Origin: JBOGJG01 sp050747825
Lineage (GTDB): Bacteria; Acidobacteriota; UBA6911; RPQK01; JBOGJG01
Length of the DNA stretch: 64,000 bases
Assembly: GCA_050747825.1 (NCBI GenBank)
Contig: JBOGJG010000300.1
Span: 19,663-83,662 of the forward strand
Direction: 5' to 3'
Shown: one piece after another, positions 7,949-16,820 of the stretch
How positions within the stretch are numbered: the first letter of the stretch is position 1
Layout: each line of letters begins with the position of its first letter
Notes under the pieces: model-generated
The model's input: only the letters and a program-made list of their open reading frames with translations
Database searches by the model: none
What the model was told of the DNA's origin: nothing
Position numbers and translations under genes: made by a program

Positions 7949-9328
7949 TTACCACCCCAGCAGTCCCCTGGGCAGCGGCACCTGTAAAATATTGCCAAAG
8001 AGTTGATAAACCGCGGGAACGAGCAGGACAGTCACGACTGCGCTGACCCACAGCCGGCTTCCCAGCCTCCACAGCAGCAGAAAGGCGATGGCGCTGGAGG
8101 TCAAAATGAAACCAAGGTTTTCAGCAAAGAATACGTACAGGGCGACAGCGAGGATGATGTCGAGGAAGTGCATGAGAGCGGTGAAGCGCACGCGGAGCCG
8201 CTCTCTTACAGTCGCGGCCCGGATAAACGGAGCCGCGACCGTAAGAAAGCGACCCCGCATGAGGCCCATAATTATGAGCGCCGCCAGCAATAGACTAAGA
8301 ATGACAAAGAGCAGCCGGGGGAAGTCCATAGGCTGAAAGCGGCTGGAGCGAACGGTGGAAAATTCTTCGCTGGTCAGCAGAGTCCCCAGTTCCTCATCGA
8401 AGCGCTTGAGCATCTCTTGAGATTCCGCCGGCGGACGCCAGGACAGATTGAAGCCCTGGGCCGCCATAAACTGGGGAAAAGTCCTACCGTTCACCCGGCT
8501 GGATCCGCTCATGATGCGCTGCATAACCTCAACCAGCCGATTGAAAATGGTAATGGGTGTCCCCTTGGGGACGCCTAAGCCGCGCCAACCTCCCATCACC
8601 CAGTCGATTCCCTGCTCCCGGAAAGTTGGAACATCCGGAAATAAGCTCAGGCGCGTATCTGACATGACCCCCAGGGAACGGACTACTCCCCCCGAGAGCA
8701 AAGTCGTGGCCTCAGGAAGGCTGCAGGAAACCACATCGATTCCTCCACTGGCGAGTTCCTGAAGCGAGGGGCCGGCGCCGCCCATGGGAATCCAACGGAT
8801 GTCGCCCGGATCCAATCCAGCCGCTTTCAGCGATCCTGCCAGAGCCAGATGCCAGATCCCGCCGGCGGCAGTTCCGGAAGCGGTCAAGGTTCCCGGATTG
8901 GCTTGAACATCTTCCAGCAGCGAAGGGAGATCATTCCAGCGGCTGTCGTCGGACCTGACAAAGATGGCCGCCGGATCTTCGTTGAAGACCATGACCGGCC
9001 TAAAGTTCTGCCATGAGATTTCCGTCAGGTCGCGCCAGTGAAGCATATTGAGTTCCACGGTCATCGTGGTCAGCGTGTAGCCGTCGGCCCTGGCCTGCGC
9101 TCCGCGGCTGTGCCCGGTAACGCCCGCTCCGCCCGTAGCGTTGATAACATTGACGGGCACACCCAGCTCCTGCTCCAGAAAAACCGCAATTTGCCTGGAT
9201 ACCGTATCGGTTCCGCCGCCCACGGCCCAGGGGCAAATCAACAGAATAGGTCGGCTGGGATACTCATCGTTGGTCTGGCATGCTCCGAGCAGCAGCAAGA
9301 TAGCTGCCAGTGAGATCGATAATCGCAT
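7949..9328 (-). CDS. Fused TctC solute-binding lipoprotein and TctB small permease
   Basis: A 459-residue protein. Residues 1-17 are a lipoprotein leader (LLLLGACQ, lipobox Cys17). Residues 25-325 are a TctC binding domain (PSRPILLICPWAVGGGTDTVSR, VINATGGAGVTGH, FPDVPTFREQGIDW). After residue 335 come four hydrophobic segments with the TctB pattern (FFAENLGFILTSSAIAFLLL). TctB and TctC are normally separate; here the binding protein is tethered to the membrane subunit. The loop after the first TctB helix ([20 protein letters not shown]) is encoded by a dispersed palindrome. The upstream region is repeat sequence with no clear ribosome-binding site. Likely carboxylate uptake. Confidence 0.88.
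   Translation of the reverse strand: MRLSISLAAILLLLGACQTNDEYPSRPILLICPWAVGGGTDTVSRQIAVFLEQELGVPVNVINATGGAGVTGHSRGAQARADGYTLTTMTVELNMLHWRDLTEISWQNFRPVMVFNEDPAAIFVRSDDSRWNDLPSLLEDVQANPGTLTASGTAAGGIWHLALAGSLKAAGLDPGDIRWIPMGGAGPSLQELASGGIDVVSCSLPEATTLLSGGVVRSLGVMSDTRLSLFPDVPTFREQGIDWVMGGWRGLGVPKGTPITIFNRLVEVMQRIMSGSSRVNGRTFPQFMAAQGFNLSWRPPAESQEMLKRFDEELGTLLTSEEFSTVRSSRFQPMDFPRLLFVILSLLLAALIIMGLMRGRFLTVAAPFIRAATVRERLRVRFTALMHFLDIILAVALYVFFAENLGFILTSSAIAFLLLWRLGSRLWVSAVVTVLLVPAVYQLFGNILQVPLPRGLLGW
8195..8255. repeat. CTCACRGTCGCGGCTC palindrome inside the TctB coding region
   Basis: Left arm AGCCGCTCTCTTACAGTC (8196-8213) continuing GCGGCC and right arm AGCCGCGACCGTAAGAAAGC (8231-8250) form an imperfect hairpin of about 24 bp. 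The element is read through in frame and encodes a basic loop of about 20 residues. Confidence 0.7.
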
Positions 9329-9329
9329 T

Positions 9330-9397
9330 GAGTTTCAAGTTCCAAGTTTCAAGTTCCAAGCTCCAAGTTCCAAGTTGGAACTTGAAACTTGGAACTC
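9330..9397. repeat. TTCCAAGTTTCAAG tandem and inverted repeat
   Basis: Five near-copies of AAGTTCCAAG/AAGTTTCAAG are followed by the inverted form GGAACTTGAAACTTGG, making a long imperfect hairpin. It fills the gap between the ferritin stop and the TctC-TctB start and replaces any recognisable leader of the latter. Confidence 0.7.
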
Positions 9398-9403
9398 GCA
9401 AAA

Positions 9404-9901
9404 TCACTCCGCCAGCGTGCGGGCACCTAACTGATTGTCGAGGAGCAACAGAGCAGTGCCGTCCTGTTGGACGAGCTTCAGGCGTTCGACTATGTCGGTG
9501 GCGGTCTTCTCCTCTTCAACCTGCTCGCGAATGAACCACTGCAGCTCGATTTCAGTGGCGTGCTCTTTTTCCCTCAAGGCCAGTTCGTAGAGCTCATTGA
9601 TCTTCTCGGTGACTTTCTGCTCGTGCCGTAGCGACTGTTCGAACATATCCAACATGGACTTGAAATCCGAAGGTGGCTTATCGATAGCGTGGAGAACCAC
9701 GTGCGCTCCGCGGTTACACATGTAATCCAGCAGCTTCAAGGCGTGTGCCAGCTCTTCCTGGCTCTGCAGGCGCATCCAGTGCGCAAATCCGCTCAGGTTC
9801 TGAGCTGCACACCAGGCTGACATGGATAGGTAAAGATAACTGGCGTAGTACTCGTCTTTAATTTGCTCGTTCAAAGCATCCTGGATTTTCTTGTCCAGCA
9901 T
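9404..9901 (-). CDS. ftnA: Non-haem ferritin (FtnA type)
   Basis: A 165-residue four-helix ferritin. All FtnA ferroxidase residues are in place at the usual numbering: E17, E50, H53, E94, Q127 and E130, plus Y24. It would oxidise Fe(II) and store Fe(III) in a 24-mer in the cytoplasm. The ATG at 9901 is chosen because AGGAGGA lies 6 bases upstream; the longer ORF to 9964 adds a non-family leader. An iron store next to a genome rich in multihaem cytochromes and Fe-S proteins is sensible but no operon link is seen. Confidence 0.93.
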   Translation of the reverse strand: MLDKKIQDALNEQIKDEYYASYLYLSMSAWCAAQNLSGFAHWMRLQSQEELAHALKLLDYMCNRGAHVVLHAIDKPPSDFKSMLDMFEQSLRHEQKVTEKINELYELALREKEHATEIELQWFIREQVEEEKTATDIVERLKLVQQDGTALLLLDNQLGARTLAE

Positions 9902-9967
9902 TGATTGTCCTCCTGTCTTAAAGGGACCCTTCCCTCTTACGCGCGGCCACCCGCCACCCGACACCTA

Positions 9968-10795
9968 TTATCTCTTGCGCGCAGCGGCTGCAAATTCCCA
10001 GGCACGCGCGGGATCCACCGGTTCCTCGACACGGCCGTCGTACTTGATCGCGGTTCCCACAATCACCCCCTCAGCAACCCGCCAGATTTTACCCACATTG
10101 GAAGCCGTCACGCCACTACCTACGAAGAGGGGACGGTCGGGAACAGCTTCGCTTACAGTTTGAAGATCTTCCGCCGATGCCGCCTGTCCGGTAGCTGCTC
10201 CGGTGATGATCAGACCATCAGCCAGGCCGCGGTAAGCGGTCTCCTGAGCTGCCTGAGCCAGGTCGAAATCGGCTGCCAGCGGAAAAGAGTGCTTTACGGC
10301 AATATCGGCCAGAAATGCCACCTGAGGAGCGAGGGTCTGCCGCTCGCGAAGGCTTGCCGCGGCCTCTCCCGTAATCAGGCCCTGGTCAGTCAGGGCGGCG
10401 CCCGTATGAATGTTCACCCGAACGAAGTCCAGCTCGGCTGCCGCAGCCACAGCCAGGGCGCCTCTGGCGTCATTGCGCAGAACATTCACGCCCGTGAGAA
10501 GCGGCCCTTCCGTAGAAAGTTCAGCGGCAATTCGCGCCATGCAGGTGAGCACGTAAGCAGGCGACGGACCGGACAGAAAAGGAGCGTCGCCAAAGTTTTC
10601 GATGATGTAAGCATCAAAGCCGGCTTCAGTGAGGGTCCTCACGTCGGCCCTGGCCCGGTCGATAATGGGCCCCAGCCCCTCCCCCTGATAGCGTGGACTT
10701 CCGGGAAGAGGCTGCAGATGCACTACGCCGATCAGGATTTTGCGCTCTCGGAGAACCTGAGTGAACTTGGAGGGGTCAGAGCCTGAATTTTTCAT
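9968..10795 (-). CDS. BtpA/SgcQ family TIM-barrel protein
   Basis: A 275-residue protein with the BtpA family start ILIGVVHLQPLPGSPRY and motifs AYIIENFGDAPF, GVNVLRNDARGALAVA, DFVRVNIHTG and LFVGSGVTASNVG. The family was named after a cyanobacterial photosystem I biogenesis protein, but most members in non-phototrophs are of unknown function and have a phosphate-binding TIM-barrel fold. The C-terminus keeps the GSGV..N phosphate-binding loop. It is 66 bases upstream of the ferritin gene on the same strand. Function cannot be predicted beyond the fold. Confidence 0.85.
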   Translation of the reverse strand: MKNSGSDPSKFTQVLRERKILIGVVHLQPLPGSPRYQGEGLGPIIDRARADVRTLTEAGFDAYIIENFGDAPFLSGPSPAYVLTCMARIAAELSTEGPLLTGVNVLRNDARGALAVAAAAELDFVRVNIHTGAALTDQGLITGEAAASLRERQTLAPQVAFLADIAVKHSFPLAADFDLAQAAQETAYRGLADGLIITGAATGQAASAEDLQTVSEAVPDRPLFVGSGVTASNVGKIWRVAEGVIVGTAIKYDGRVEEPVDPARAWEFAAAARKR

Positions 10796-10860
10796 TTTGA
10801 GAGATGACTCAAGGGAGAAGAGTCGCAGACCAAGATTAAAAATTCAAGCTCTGAACCCGG

Positions 10861-13329
10861 TCACTTCCCCGCGCCGGCAAACGCCAGCGCCAGCAGCGTC
10901 GTCTGTTCCACAGCGTGGGCCTTGGCCGAACCGGTGGCCGGGCTGGCGCTGGCCGACCTTTTCACCGAGTGCACGCGACGTTCTCCAGCCAGCCGTTCCA
11001 ATTTGGGAAACACGAAGGAAAGGGCGCCCATATTTGCCGGCTCTTCCTGTACCCAGAGCACTTCGGTGGCCTCGGCATGCCTTTGCAGCTCAGACCTGAG
11101 CTCCATCTCGGGAAAAGGATACATTTGGTCTATGAAAACAATAGCCGTGGACGTGTCCTGGCGCTGCGCCCGCTCGGCTCGCAGCTCATGTCCGATTTTG
11201 CCCGAACACACCAGCACCCGGTTGGCATCCTTTATCTCTTCGTCCGGAATGACAGTCAGAAAGCGCTCACGCGAAAACTCCTCACGAGCGGATGTGGCTG
11301 CCGGATGCCGCAGCATGCTCTTGGGTGTGAAGATTACCAGCGGTTTTCGCCATTTTCGCACAGCCTGCCGGCGCAACAGGTGGAAATACTGGGCGGCCGT
11401 TGATGGCTGACAAACCTGAATGTTGTCTTCAGCGGCGAGCTGAAGGAAGCGCTCGATGCGGGCGCTGGAGTGTTCCGGGCCCTGGCCCTCGTGGCCATGC
11501 GGCAAACACATCACCACTCCGGAAAGCAGATCCCATTTGTCTTCGGCGGCGCTGATGAACTGGTCGATGATCACCTGGGCGCCGTTGGCAAAGTCTCCGA
11601 ACTGGGCTTCCCAAATGACCAGCGCATCGGGATAGTCCCGGCTGTAGCCGTATTCAAAACCGAGCACGGCGGCCTCCGAAAGCATGGAATCGTACACTTC
11701 GAAATTCGCCTGGTCTTCGTCCAGATGGCACAGAGGGATATACTCCTCCTCTGTCTCAATATCGATGAGGACCGAGTGGCGCTGGTTGAAGGTGCCGCGC
11801 CGGCTGTCCTGTCCGCTCAGGCGCACCGGCACACCCTGCAGCAAAAGCGAGCCGAAAGCCAGCGACTCTGACATTCCGAAATCGACGGGACGCTCTCCTC
11901 TGCCCATCTCCAGTCTGTGCTCCAGAAGTTTCTTGACCTTTGGATGGACGGCAAAATCCTCGGGGTAGCTGTTCAGCTTATCCGAGACCTCTTGCAGTTC
12001 CTCCTTGGAAATCCCCGTATTCACTTCATAAGAAGGATCGTAGCGACCGCCTTTAAAATCGGACCAGTAGGCCGGCAATTGGCGCAGCACCGGCATCTGA
12101 TCGGTCTCTTTGGCCTTTCGTTGCCCCTCTTCGAATTCGGAGCGAATCTCTTCGAGAAGGTTCCCGGTCTGTGCGCCGATCTGTTCGGCATAGGATTCCC
12201 ACAAAGCCGGCCGTTCTTTGATTTTCTGATAGAGAAGCGGCTGTGTAATGGTGGGGTCGTCTACTTCGCTGTGCCCGTGCTTACGGTATCCGATGAGATC
12301 GATGACCACATCGCTCTTAAACTCATAGCGGTACTCCAGGGCCAGGCGCCCCACGCGGACGACCGCGTCTGGCTCTTCTGCGTTGACGTGAAAAATCGGC
12401 ACCGAGATCCTCTTGGCCACATCGGACGCAAAGCGCGAGGAGTGTAAATCCTGAGGTTCGGTCGTGAAACCGATCATATTGTTGACAATGACGTGGATGG
12501 CGCCGCCTACCGAATAGCCCCTCAATTCGGCAAAGTTGAGCGTTTCAGCCAGAATTCCCTGTCCGGCAAAGGCAGCATCTCCATGCAGCAGAATCGGCAA
12601 AATCTTAGCCTGACCATCGTCGCCCAAATGCGCCTGCTTGGCGCGGACTCTGCCCAATGCCACCGGATCAACCGCCTCCAGGTGGCTGGGATTGGAGACG
12701 AGGTGTATGCGAATCTTTTGATTGTTGCGGGCGATGTAATCTCCCGTGGCGCCCAGATGGTACTTGACGTCTCCGCCACCCAGCACACTCTTAGGATTCA
12801 CGTCTTCGAACCCGACGAAGACTTCGTGCGGCCAGCGGCCCACAGTGTGAACCATCACGTTGAGCCTTCCGCGGTGGCTCATCGCCAGGACTACCTGCCG
12901 GCAGTCCCGCGTGGCCGCGCCTTCCAGCATCTCCTCCAGCAGCGGCAGGAGAGCGATGGCGCCTTCCAGCGAAAAACGCTTTGAACCGATATAGCGGGCC
13001 TGCAAAACCTGCTCGAAAAGCTCTCCCCGGATGAGGAGATCCAGGATGCGCTCGCGATCCGGCTGGCTCGGATCGCCCTCCATTTTTTCCTCAATCCAAC
13101 GGCGGCGCTCGGGGCTGAGAATGTGCATGAACTCAACGCCGACTGGGCCGGAATAGAAGCGTCGGAAAGACTCAGCCACTTCGCCGCTGACGTCCAGATC
13201 CGGGTAAGACAACGGGGTCAGCCGCCCCAGAGGGTCCAGTTGGGCCTGCAGGTAACCCCACCTGCGAAAACTGTCCCGGATTTTCTCCTCTGTCCGGCTG
13301 CTAACCCTCTCGTCAGTCTCAAGCTTCAT
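10861..13329 (-). CDS. sucA: 2-oxoglutarate dehydrogenase E1 component
   Basis: An 822-residue thiamine-diphosphate enzyme of the TCA cycle that decarboxylates 2-oxoglutarate and passes succinyl to E2. The ThDP region is HGDAAFAGQGILAETLNFAE with NNMIGFTT; VMCLPHGHEGQGPEHSSARI is the E1-specific C-terminal motif. Compared with the E. coli enzyme (about 933 residues) the N-terminus is short: it starts near RRWGYLQAQLDPLG and lacks the E2-binding segment. The ATG at 13329 is preferred over the ORF start at 13413; TATACT lies 8 bases upstream, suggesting a leaderless message. No E2 or E3 gene is beside it. Confidence 0.92.
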   Translation of the reverse strand: MKLETDERVSSRTEEKIRDSFRRWGYLQAQLDPLGRLTPLSYPDLDVSGEVAESFRRFYSGPVGVEFMHILSPERRRWIEEKMEGDPSQPDRERILDLLIRGELFEQVLQARYIGSKRFSLEGAIALLPLLEEMLEGAATRDCRQVVLAMSHRGRLNVMVHTVGRWPHEVFVGFEDVNPKSVLGGGDVKYHLGATGDYIARNNQKIRIHLVSNPSHLEAVDPVALGRVRAKQAHLGDDGQAKILPILLHGDAAFAGQGILAETLNFAELRGYSVGGAIHVIVNNMIGFTTEPQDLHSSRFASDVAKRISVPIFHVNAEEPDAVVRVGRLALEYRYEFKSDVVIDLIGYRKHGHSEVDDPTITQPLLYQKIKERPALWESYAEQIGAQTGNLLEEIRSEFEEGQRKAKETDQMPVLRQLPAYWSDFKGGRYDPSYEVNTGISKEELQEVSDKLNSYPEDFAVHPKVKKLLEHRLEMGRGERPVDFGMSESLAFGSLLLQGVPVRLSGQDSRRGTFNQRHSVLIDIETEEEYIPLCHLDEDQANFEVYDSMLSEAAVLGFEYGYSRDYPDALVIWEAQFGDFANGAQVIIDQFISAAEDKWDLLSGVVMCLPHGHEGQGPEHSSARIERFLQLAAEDNIQVCQPSTAAQYFHLLRRQAVRKWRKPLVIFTPKSMLRHPAATSAREEFSRERFLTVIPDEEIKDANRVLVCSGKIGHELRAERAQRQDTSTAIVFIDQMYPFPEMELRSELQRHAEATEVLWVQEEPANMGALSFVFPKLERLAGERRVHSVKRSASASPATGSAKAHAVEQTTLLALAFAGAGK

Positions 13330-13406
13330 CGTGTCCAAGTATACCGTGGAAGCCCTGTCTGTGCGCGGGTCAAAGAGGGTATCGCAACGGGCGCTCCCTA
13401 CACATA

Positions 13407-13436
13407 TTGACATTCACAAGAGTTGCGCGATTATCT
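13407..13436 (+). promoter_or_regulatory. Putative sigma-70 promoter for the beta-propeller gene
   Basis: TTGACA (13407-13412) and TTATCT (13431-13436) are 18 bp apart, 46 bp before the ATG at 13483. An AAGGA lies just before that ATG. Confidence 0.45.
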
Positions 13437-13482
13437 ATAGAATAACCAAAGAATAACAAAGGAACAAAAGAACCAAGGAACT

Positions 13483-14580
13483 ATGAGAAAACTTTACATT
13501 ACCTCGCTTCTCGTCCTGTTTCTCCTCGTCTTGACCGGTGTTGGGGAAACGGAAAAACGTCTACTTTACGTGGCTACGCCCGGAATTCGCAATTATCTGG
13601 AGTATGGGGGGCACGGCCTTTTGGTCTACGACATCGATCAGGGACATCAACTCCTGCGGCGGATCCCGATGGGTGGGCTGGATGAGAATGGGCGTCCCAT
13701 GAATGTCAAAGGCATTTGCGCCAGCGCCAAGACGGGCCGCCTCTACGTGAGCACCATCAGGACGCTGATGTGCTTTGACCTGACCACCGACACAATGTTG
13801 TGGGAAAAAGAATATGAGGGAGGATGCGACCGGATGTCCATTTCTCCCGACGGAACGATCATTTATGTCCCTTCCTTTGAAAAGGACCATTGGAACGTGG
13901 TGGACGCGATTTCGGGGGATGTGATCGCGAAAGTGGTTCCGAAATCGCGCGCGCACAACACCATTTACGGTCCCGACGCCAGTGAAGTTTATATGGCGGG
14001 TCTGGGATCGCCGCTGCTCTCGGTGGCGGATACCGGCACTCACACCATCAAAAAACAGGTGGGACCCTTCAGCGCCAGCATCCGGCCGTTTACCATTAAC
14101 GGAAGTCAAACTCTGTGCTTCGTCAACGTCAATGAGTTGCTAGGATTTGAGATAGGCGACTTGAAAACGGGCCAGAAGCTGCACCGGGTCGAAGTGCAGG
14201 GATACGAACAGGGTCCTGTCAAGCGGCATGGCTGCCCCAGCCACGGGATCGCGCTGACGCCCGGCGAGGAGGAAATTTGGCTCACTGACGCCGCCAACAC
14301 CCGGCTCCACATTTTCGATGCCACCGTGATGCCTCCCCGGCAGATCACCTCCATCGAGGTTCGCGACCAGCCGGGATGGGTGACCTTCAGCATCGACGGA
14401 ACCCTGGCCTACCCTTCAACAGGTGACGTAATCGACACCAAAACCCGAATAGTGGTCGCCACTCTGCAGGATGAAGACGGTCACGACGTGCAAAGCGAAA
14501 AGCTGCTCGAAGTCGACTTCTCCGGCCCAAGGCCCATCCGCAGCGGCGACCAATTCGGCATCGGCGCAGGAGGAAATTGA
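13483..14580 (+). CDS. Exported YVTN-type beta-propeller protein
   Basis: A 365-residue protein with a signal peptide (LYITSLLVLFLLVLTGVG) followed by six or seven WD/YVTN-like blades: RLLYVATPG, GRLYVSTIRTLMCFDL, DGTIIYVPSF, ASEVYMAGLG, EEIWLTDAANTRLHIFD and DGTLAYPSTGDVIDT. Exported propellers of this kind act as binding scaffolds or lyases; no catalytic residues stand out. The stop TGA is part of a palindromic repeat at 14574-14631. It is convergent with the glycosylase gene that follows. Function unknown. Confidence 0.8.
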   Translation: MRKLYITSLLVLFLLVLTGVGETEKRLLYVATPGIRNYLEYGGHGLLVYDIDQGHQLLRRIPMGGLDENGRPMNVKGICASAKTGRLYVSTIRTLMCFDLTTDTMLWEKEYEGGCDRMSISPDGTIIYVPSFEKDHWNVVDAISGDVIAKVVPKSRAHNTIYGPDASEVYMAGLGSPLLSVADTGTHTIKKQVGPFSASIRPFTINGSQTLCFVNVNELLGFEIGDLKTGQKLHRVEVQGYEQGPVKRHGCPSHGIALTPGEEEIWLTDAANTRLHIFDATVMPPRQITSIEVRDQPGWVTFSIDGTLAYPSTGDVIDTKTRIVVATLQDEDGHDVQSEKLLEVDFSGPRPIRSGDQFGIGAGGN

Positions 14581-14631
14581 GAGACGGTCACTTTTTTCCG
14601 GGGACCAAAAAAGGTGACTGTCCCTCAATTT
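14574..14631. repeat. AAATTGAGRGACRGTCAC hairpin between convergent genes
   Basis: Left arm AAATTGAGAGACGGTCAC then TTTTTT (14574-14597) and right arm AAAAAAGGTGACTGTCCC then TCAATTT (14607-14631) pair with few mismatches around CCGGGGACC. The left arm contains both the TGA of the propeller gene and, on the other strand, the TGA of the glycosylase. A-runs and T-runs on both strands mean it can serve as a bidirectional terminator. Confidence 0.75.
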
Positions 14632-15196
14632 CCACGCGGAAGCGCCAGGGGAGGCTTTTCCAGGGGTCGGGAACGTTTTTGAGGCCCATTCGGGGGCTGG
14701 TGATTACGTTTTGGCCTGGGACCAGGCCATCGGCTTCAACGAACAAGCGGGATGAGTCGGCGCAAAGGTCGTGGCCGTCGAAACGGCGGTCGATGGCGAA
14801 AGCCCGGCACAGCTTGGCCGGTCCATCAGCTAGGACACTGAGGAGGTGGCCCTGGCGCCGCGCCTGCATCCTTTCCACCCCTTCCAGCGGAATTGCCGCC
14901 CGAATCAAGACTGCCGCCCCAAAGCCTTCCGGCTCGGTGACGAAATTGAGCATCCAGTGCATCCCATAGGTGAAGTAGACGTAGGCGTGTCCGGGCGGCC
15001 CCCACATAGAAGCGTTGCGCACGGTACGCCCGGCGCGGGCGTGGCATCCGAGATCGCCGGGACCTATGTAAGCTTCCGTTTCGACGATGATCCCCGAAAG
15101 CCGTGTTCCGTCATCTTCGATTCGCACCAGCCGGCTTCCCACCAGGTCTCGAGCCACTTTGAGCGTCGTCCGGTCAAAAAATTCACGCTTGAGCAT
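14588..15196 (-). CDS. 3-methyladenine DNA glycosylase (AAG/MPG family)
   Basis: A 202-residue base-excision repair glycosylase. The catalytic Glu lies in IIVETEAYIGPGD and the DNA-intercalating/pocket region in YVYFTYGMHWMLNFVTEPEG; RAAIPLEGVERM and LADGPAKLCRAF are family hallmarks. It would remove alkylated purines such as 3-methyladenine. The last 12 or so residues (IEGQSPFLVPGKK) are encoded by the palindromic repeat that ends the neighbouring gene, replacing the usual short tail after PWRF. Activity should be unaffected because the tail lies beyond the conserved core. Confidence 0.92.
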   Translation of the reverse strand: MLKREFFDRTTLKVARDLVGSRLVRIEDDGTRLSGIIVETEAYIGPGDLGCHARAGRTVRNASMWGPPGHAYVYFTYGMHWMLNFVTEPEGFGAAVLIRAAIPLEGVERMQARRQGHLLSVLADGPAKLCRAFAIDRRFDGHDLCADSSRLFVEADGLVPGQNVITSPRMGLKNVPDPWKSLPWRFRVEIEGQSPFLVPGKK

Positions 15197-15416
15197 CAGG
15201 GGGTCACAGCCTGCTCTGGTTGGCTATCGGCAAGAGACTGCCCGGATTGCATCGGAAAAAGACATAGGGCCGACGTAAATGCCCACTGGCGGAGCTTTCT
15301 AAGCCAAAGAGGCCACGTTTTCAACATCGATGTCTCTCTCTGTCGCTAGAATCTCCACGATCAGATTCCATTGAAATAGTATTGCTGCCTCTGAAATAAT
15401 GGCGCTGGTCTGGACG

Positions 15417-16817
15417 ATGGCCAATCAAAAGTACGACCTAATTGTAATCGGATCCGGGCCTGCGGGCGAGAAGGGCGCCGCTCAAGCTGCCTATTTCGGA
15501 AAACGGGTGGCTCTAATAGAGAAGCAGCCGGTCTTGGGGGGAGCGGCCGCCAATACCGGGACCATTCCTTCCAAGACCCTGCGAGAGACTGCTCTGTATC
15601 TGTCGGGATTTCGGCACCGAGGTCTCTACGGCATCGACTTATCGCTGAAAAAAGAGCTCTCGGTCTCCGACCTGATGTATCGAGAGCGAATCGTCCGGGA
15701 AACTGAACGCTCCAGAATTGCAGAGAATCTAAAAAGGCATCGGGTCGATCTTTACATCGGCACTGCGTCATTCGTTGACGGCCATACCATTTCGGTGCGC
15801 CCCGAAAATGCGCCGGAAGTGCGGATTGAAGGAGAAGTCATCCTCATCGCCACCGGCTCCTACCCTTATCGTCCTCCTCAGTTCCCTTTCCACGATCCGC
15901 GGGTTTACGATTCAGACACTATCCTGACCCTGCGCAGCATGCCTCGCACGGTGCTCACAGCAGGAGCGGGAGTGATCGGCTCAGAATATGCCTGCATCTT
16001 TTCAGCTCTCGGGATTGACGTCACGCTGGTGGACGGCCGGCCGGAACTATTGCCCTTCCTTGACGCCCAGGTCTCCTCTTGCCTGAAGTCCAGCATGGAG
16101 GCGGCGGGAGTGTGCACGATGATGCCCGACCAGGTTGAGACAGTGGCACCGACCCCCGAGTATGTTGAAGTTCAACTGCAGTCAGGCAGCCGTGTTCGCG
16201 TGGATGCGATCCTGGTGGCTGCCGGTCGAAATGGAAACACGCAGGCGCTGGGGCTGGACAAAATCGGTGTTGAAACCGGTAAACGGGGGCACGTCGAAGT
16301 CAATGAGCGATACCAGACCAGTCTTCCTCACGTTTACGCCGCCGGTGACGTCATCGGCTTCCCTGCCCTGGCCTCCACTTCCATGGAGCAGGCCAGGATT
16401 GCCATGGTCCACGCCTTTGACCTGAAATACAAAACCGACCTGACCCACATACTTCCGCTGGGGATCTATACGATCCCCGAGTGCTCCGCAGCCGGGGAGA
16501 CCGAACAAAGCGCAAAGGAAAAGAACATACCGTATGTAGTCGGAAAGACTTTTTATGAGACCAATGCGCGGGGGCAGATCATTGGGGAGCAGGGCGCTTT
16601 TCTTAAATTAATTTTCCAACGGGAAGATCTGAAGGTTATCGGCGTTCATGTGATTGGTGAGCAGGCCACCGATCTTGTCCATGTGGGGCTTACGGCTATG
16701 TTGATGGGTGCGGGCGCCGATGTTTTTATCAACACCTGTTATAACTTTCCTACCCTGGGTGAAATGTACAAGTATGCGACTTACGACGCCCTGGGAAAGA
16801 AGGCGCAGTCGGCCTGA
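15417..16817 (+). CDS. sthA: Soluble NAD(P) transhydrogenase (Si-specific)
   Basis: A 466-residue FAD flavoprotein of the disulfide-reductase family: FAD motif GSGPAGEKGAAQAAYFGK, then GGAAANTGTIPSKTLRE, NAD(P) motif GAGVIGSEYACIFSALG and C-terminal dimerisation domain with CYNFPTLGEMYKYA. The cysteine pair of disulfide reductases is absent, as is typical of SthA; even the single Cys often seen in the motif is Ala here. It would move reducing equivalents between NADPH and NADH. The family start MANQKYDLIVIG at 15417 is preferred to ATG 15399. The metallo-hydrolase gene starts 3 bases after its stop. Confidence 0.88.
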   Translation: MANQKYDLIVIGSGPAGEKGAAQAAYFGKRVALIEKQPVLGGAAANTGTIPSKTLRETALYLSGFRHRGLYGIDLSLKKELSVSDLMYRERIVRETERSRIAENLKRHRVDLYIGTASFVDGHTISVRPENAPEVRIEGEVILIATGSYPYRPPQFPFHDPRVYDSDTILTLRSMPRTVLTAGAGVIGSEYACIFSALGIDVTLVDGRPELLPFLDAQVSSCLKSSMEAAGVCTMMPDQVETVAPTPEYVEVQLQSGSRVRVDAILVAAGRNGNTQALGLDKIGVETGKRGHVEVNERYQTSLPHVYAAGDVIGFPALASTSMEQARIAMVHAFDLKYKTDLTHILPLGIYTIPECSAAGETEQSAKEKNIPYVVGKTFYETNARGQIIGEQGAFLKLIFQREDLKVIGVHVIGEQATDLVHVGLTAMLMGAGADVFINTCYNFPTLGEMYKYATYDALGKKAQSA

Positions 16818-16820
16818 CTC

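Noticed and set aside
9330..9397. Possible CRISPR array because of tandem AAGTTCCAAG units
   Set aside because: Units are about 10-15 bp with no unique spacers, and no cas genes are present. It is a simple tandem/inverted repeat.
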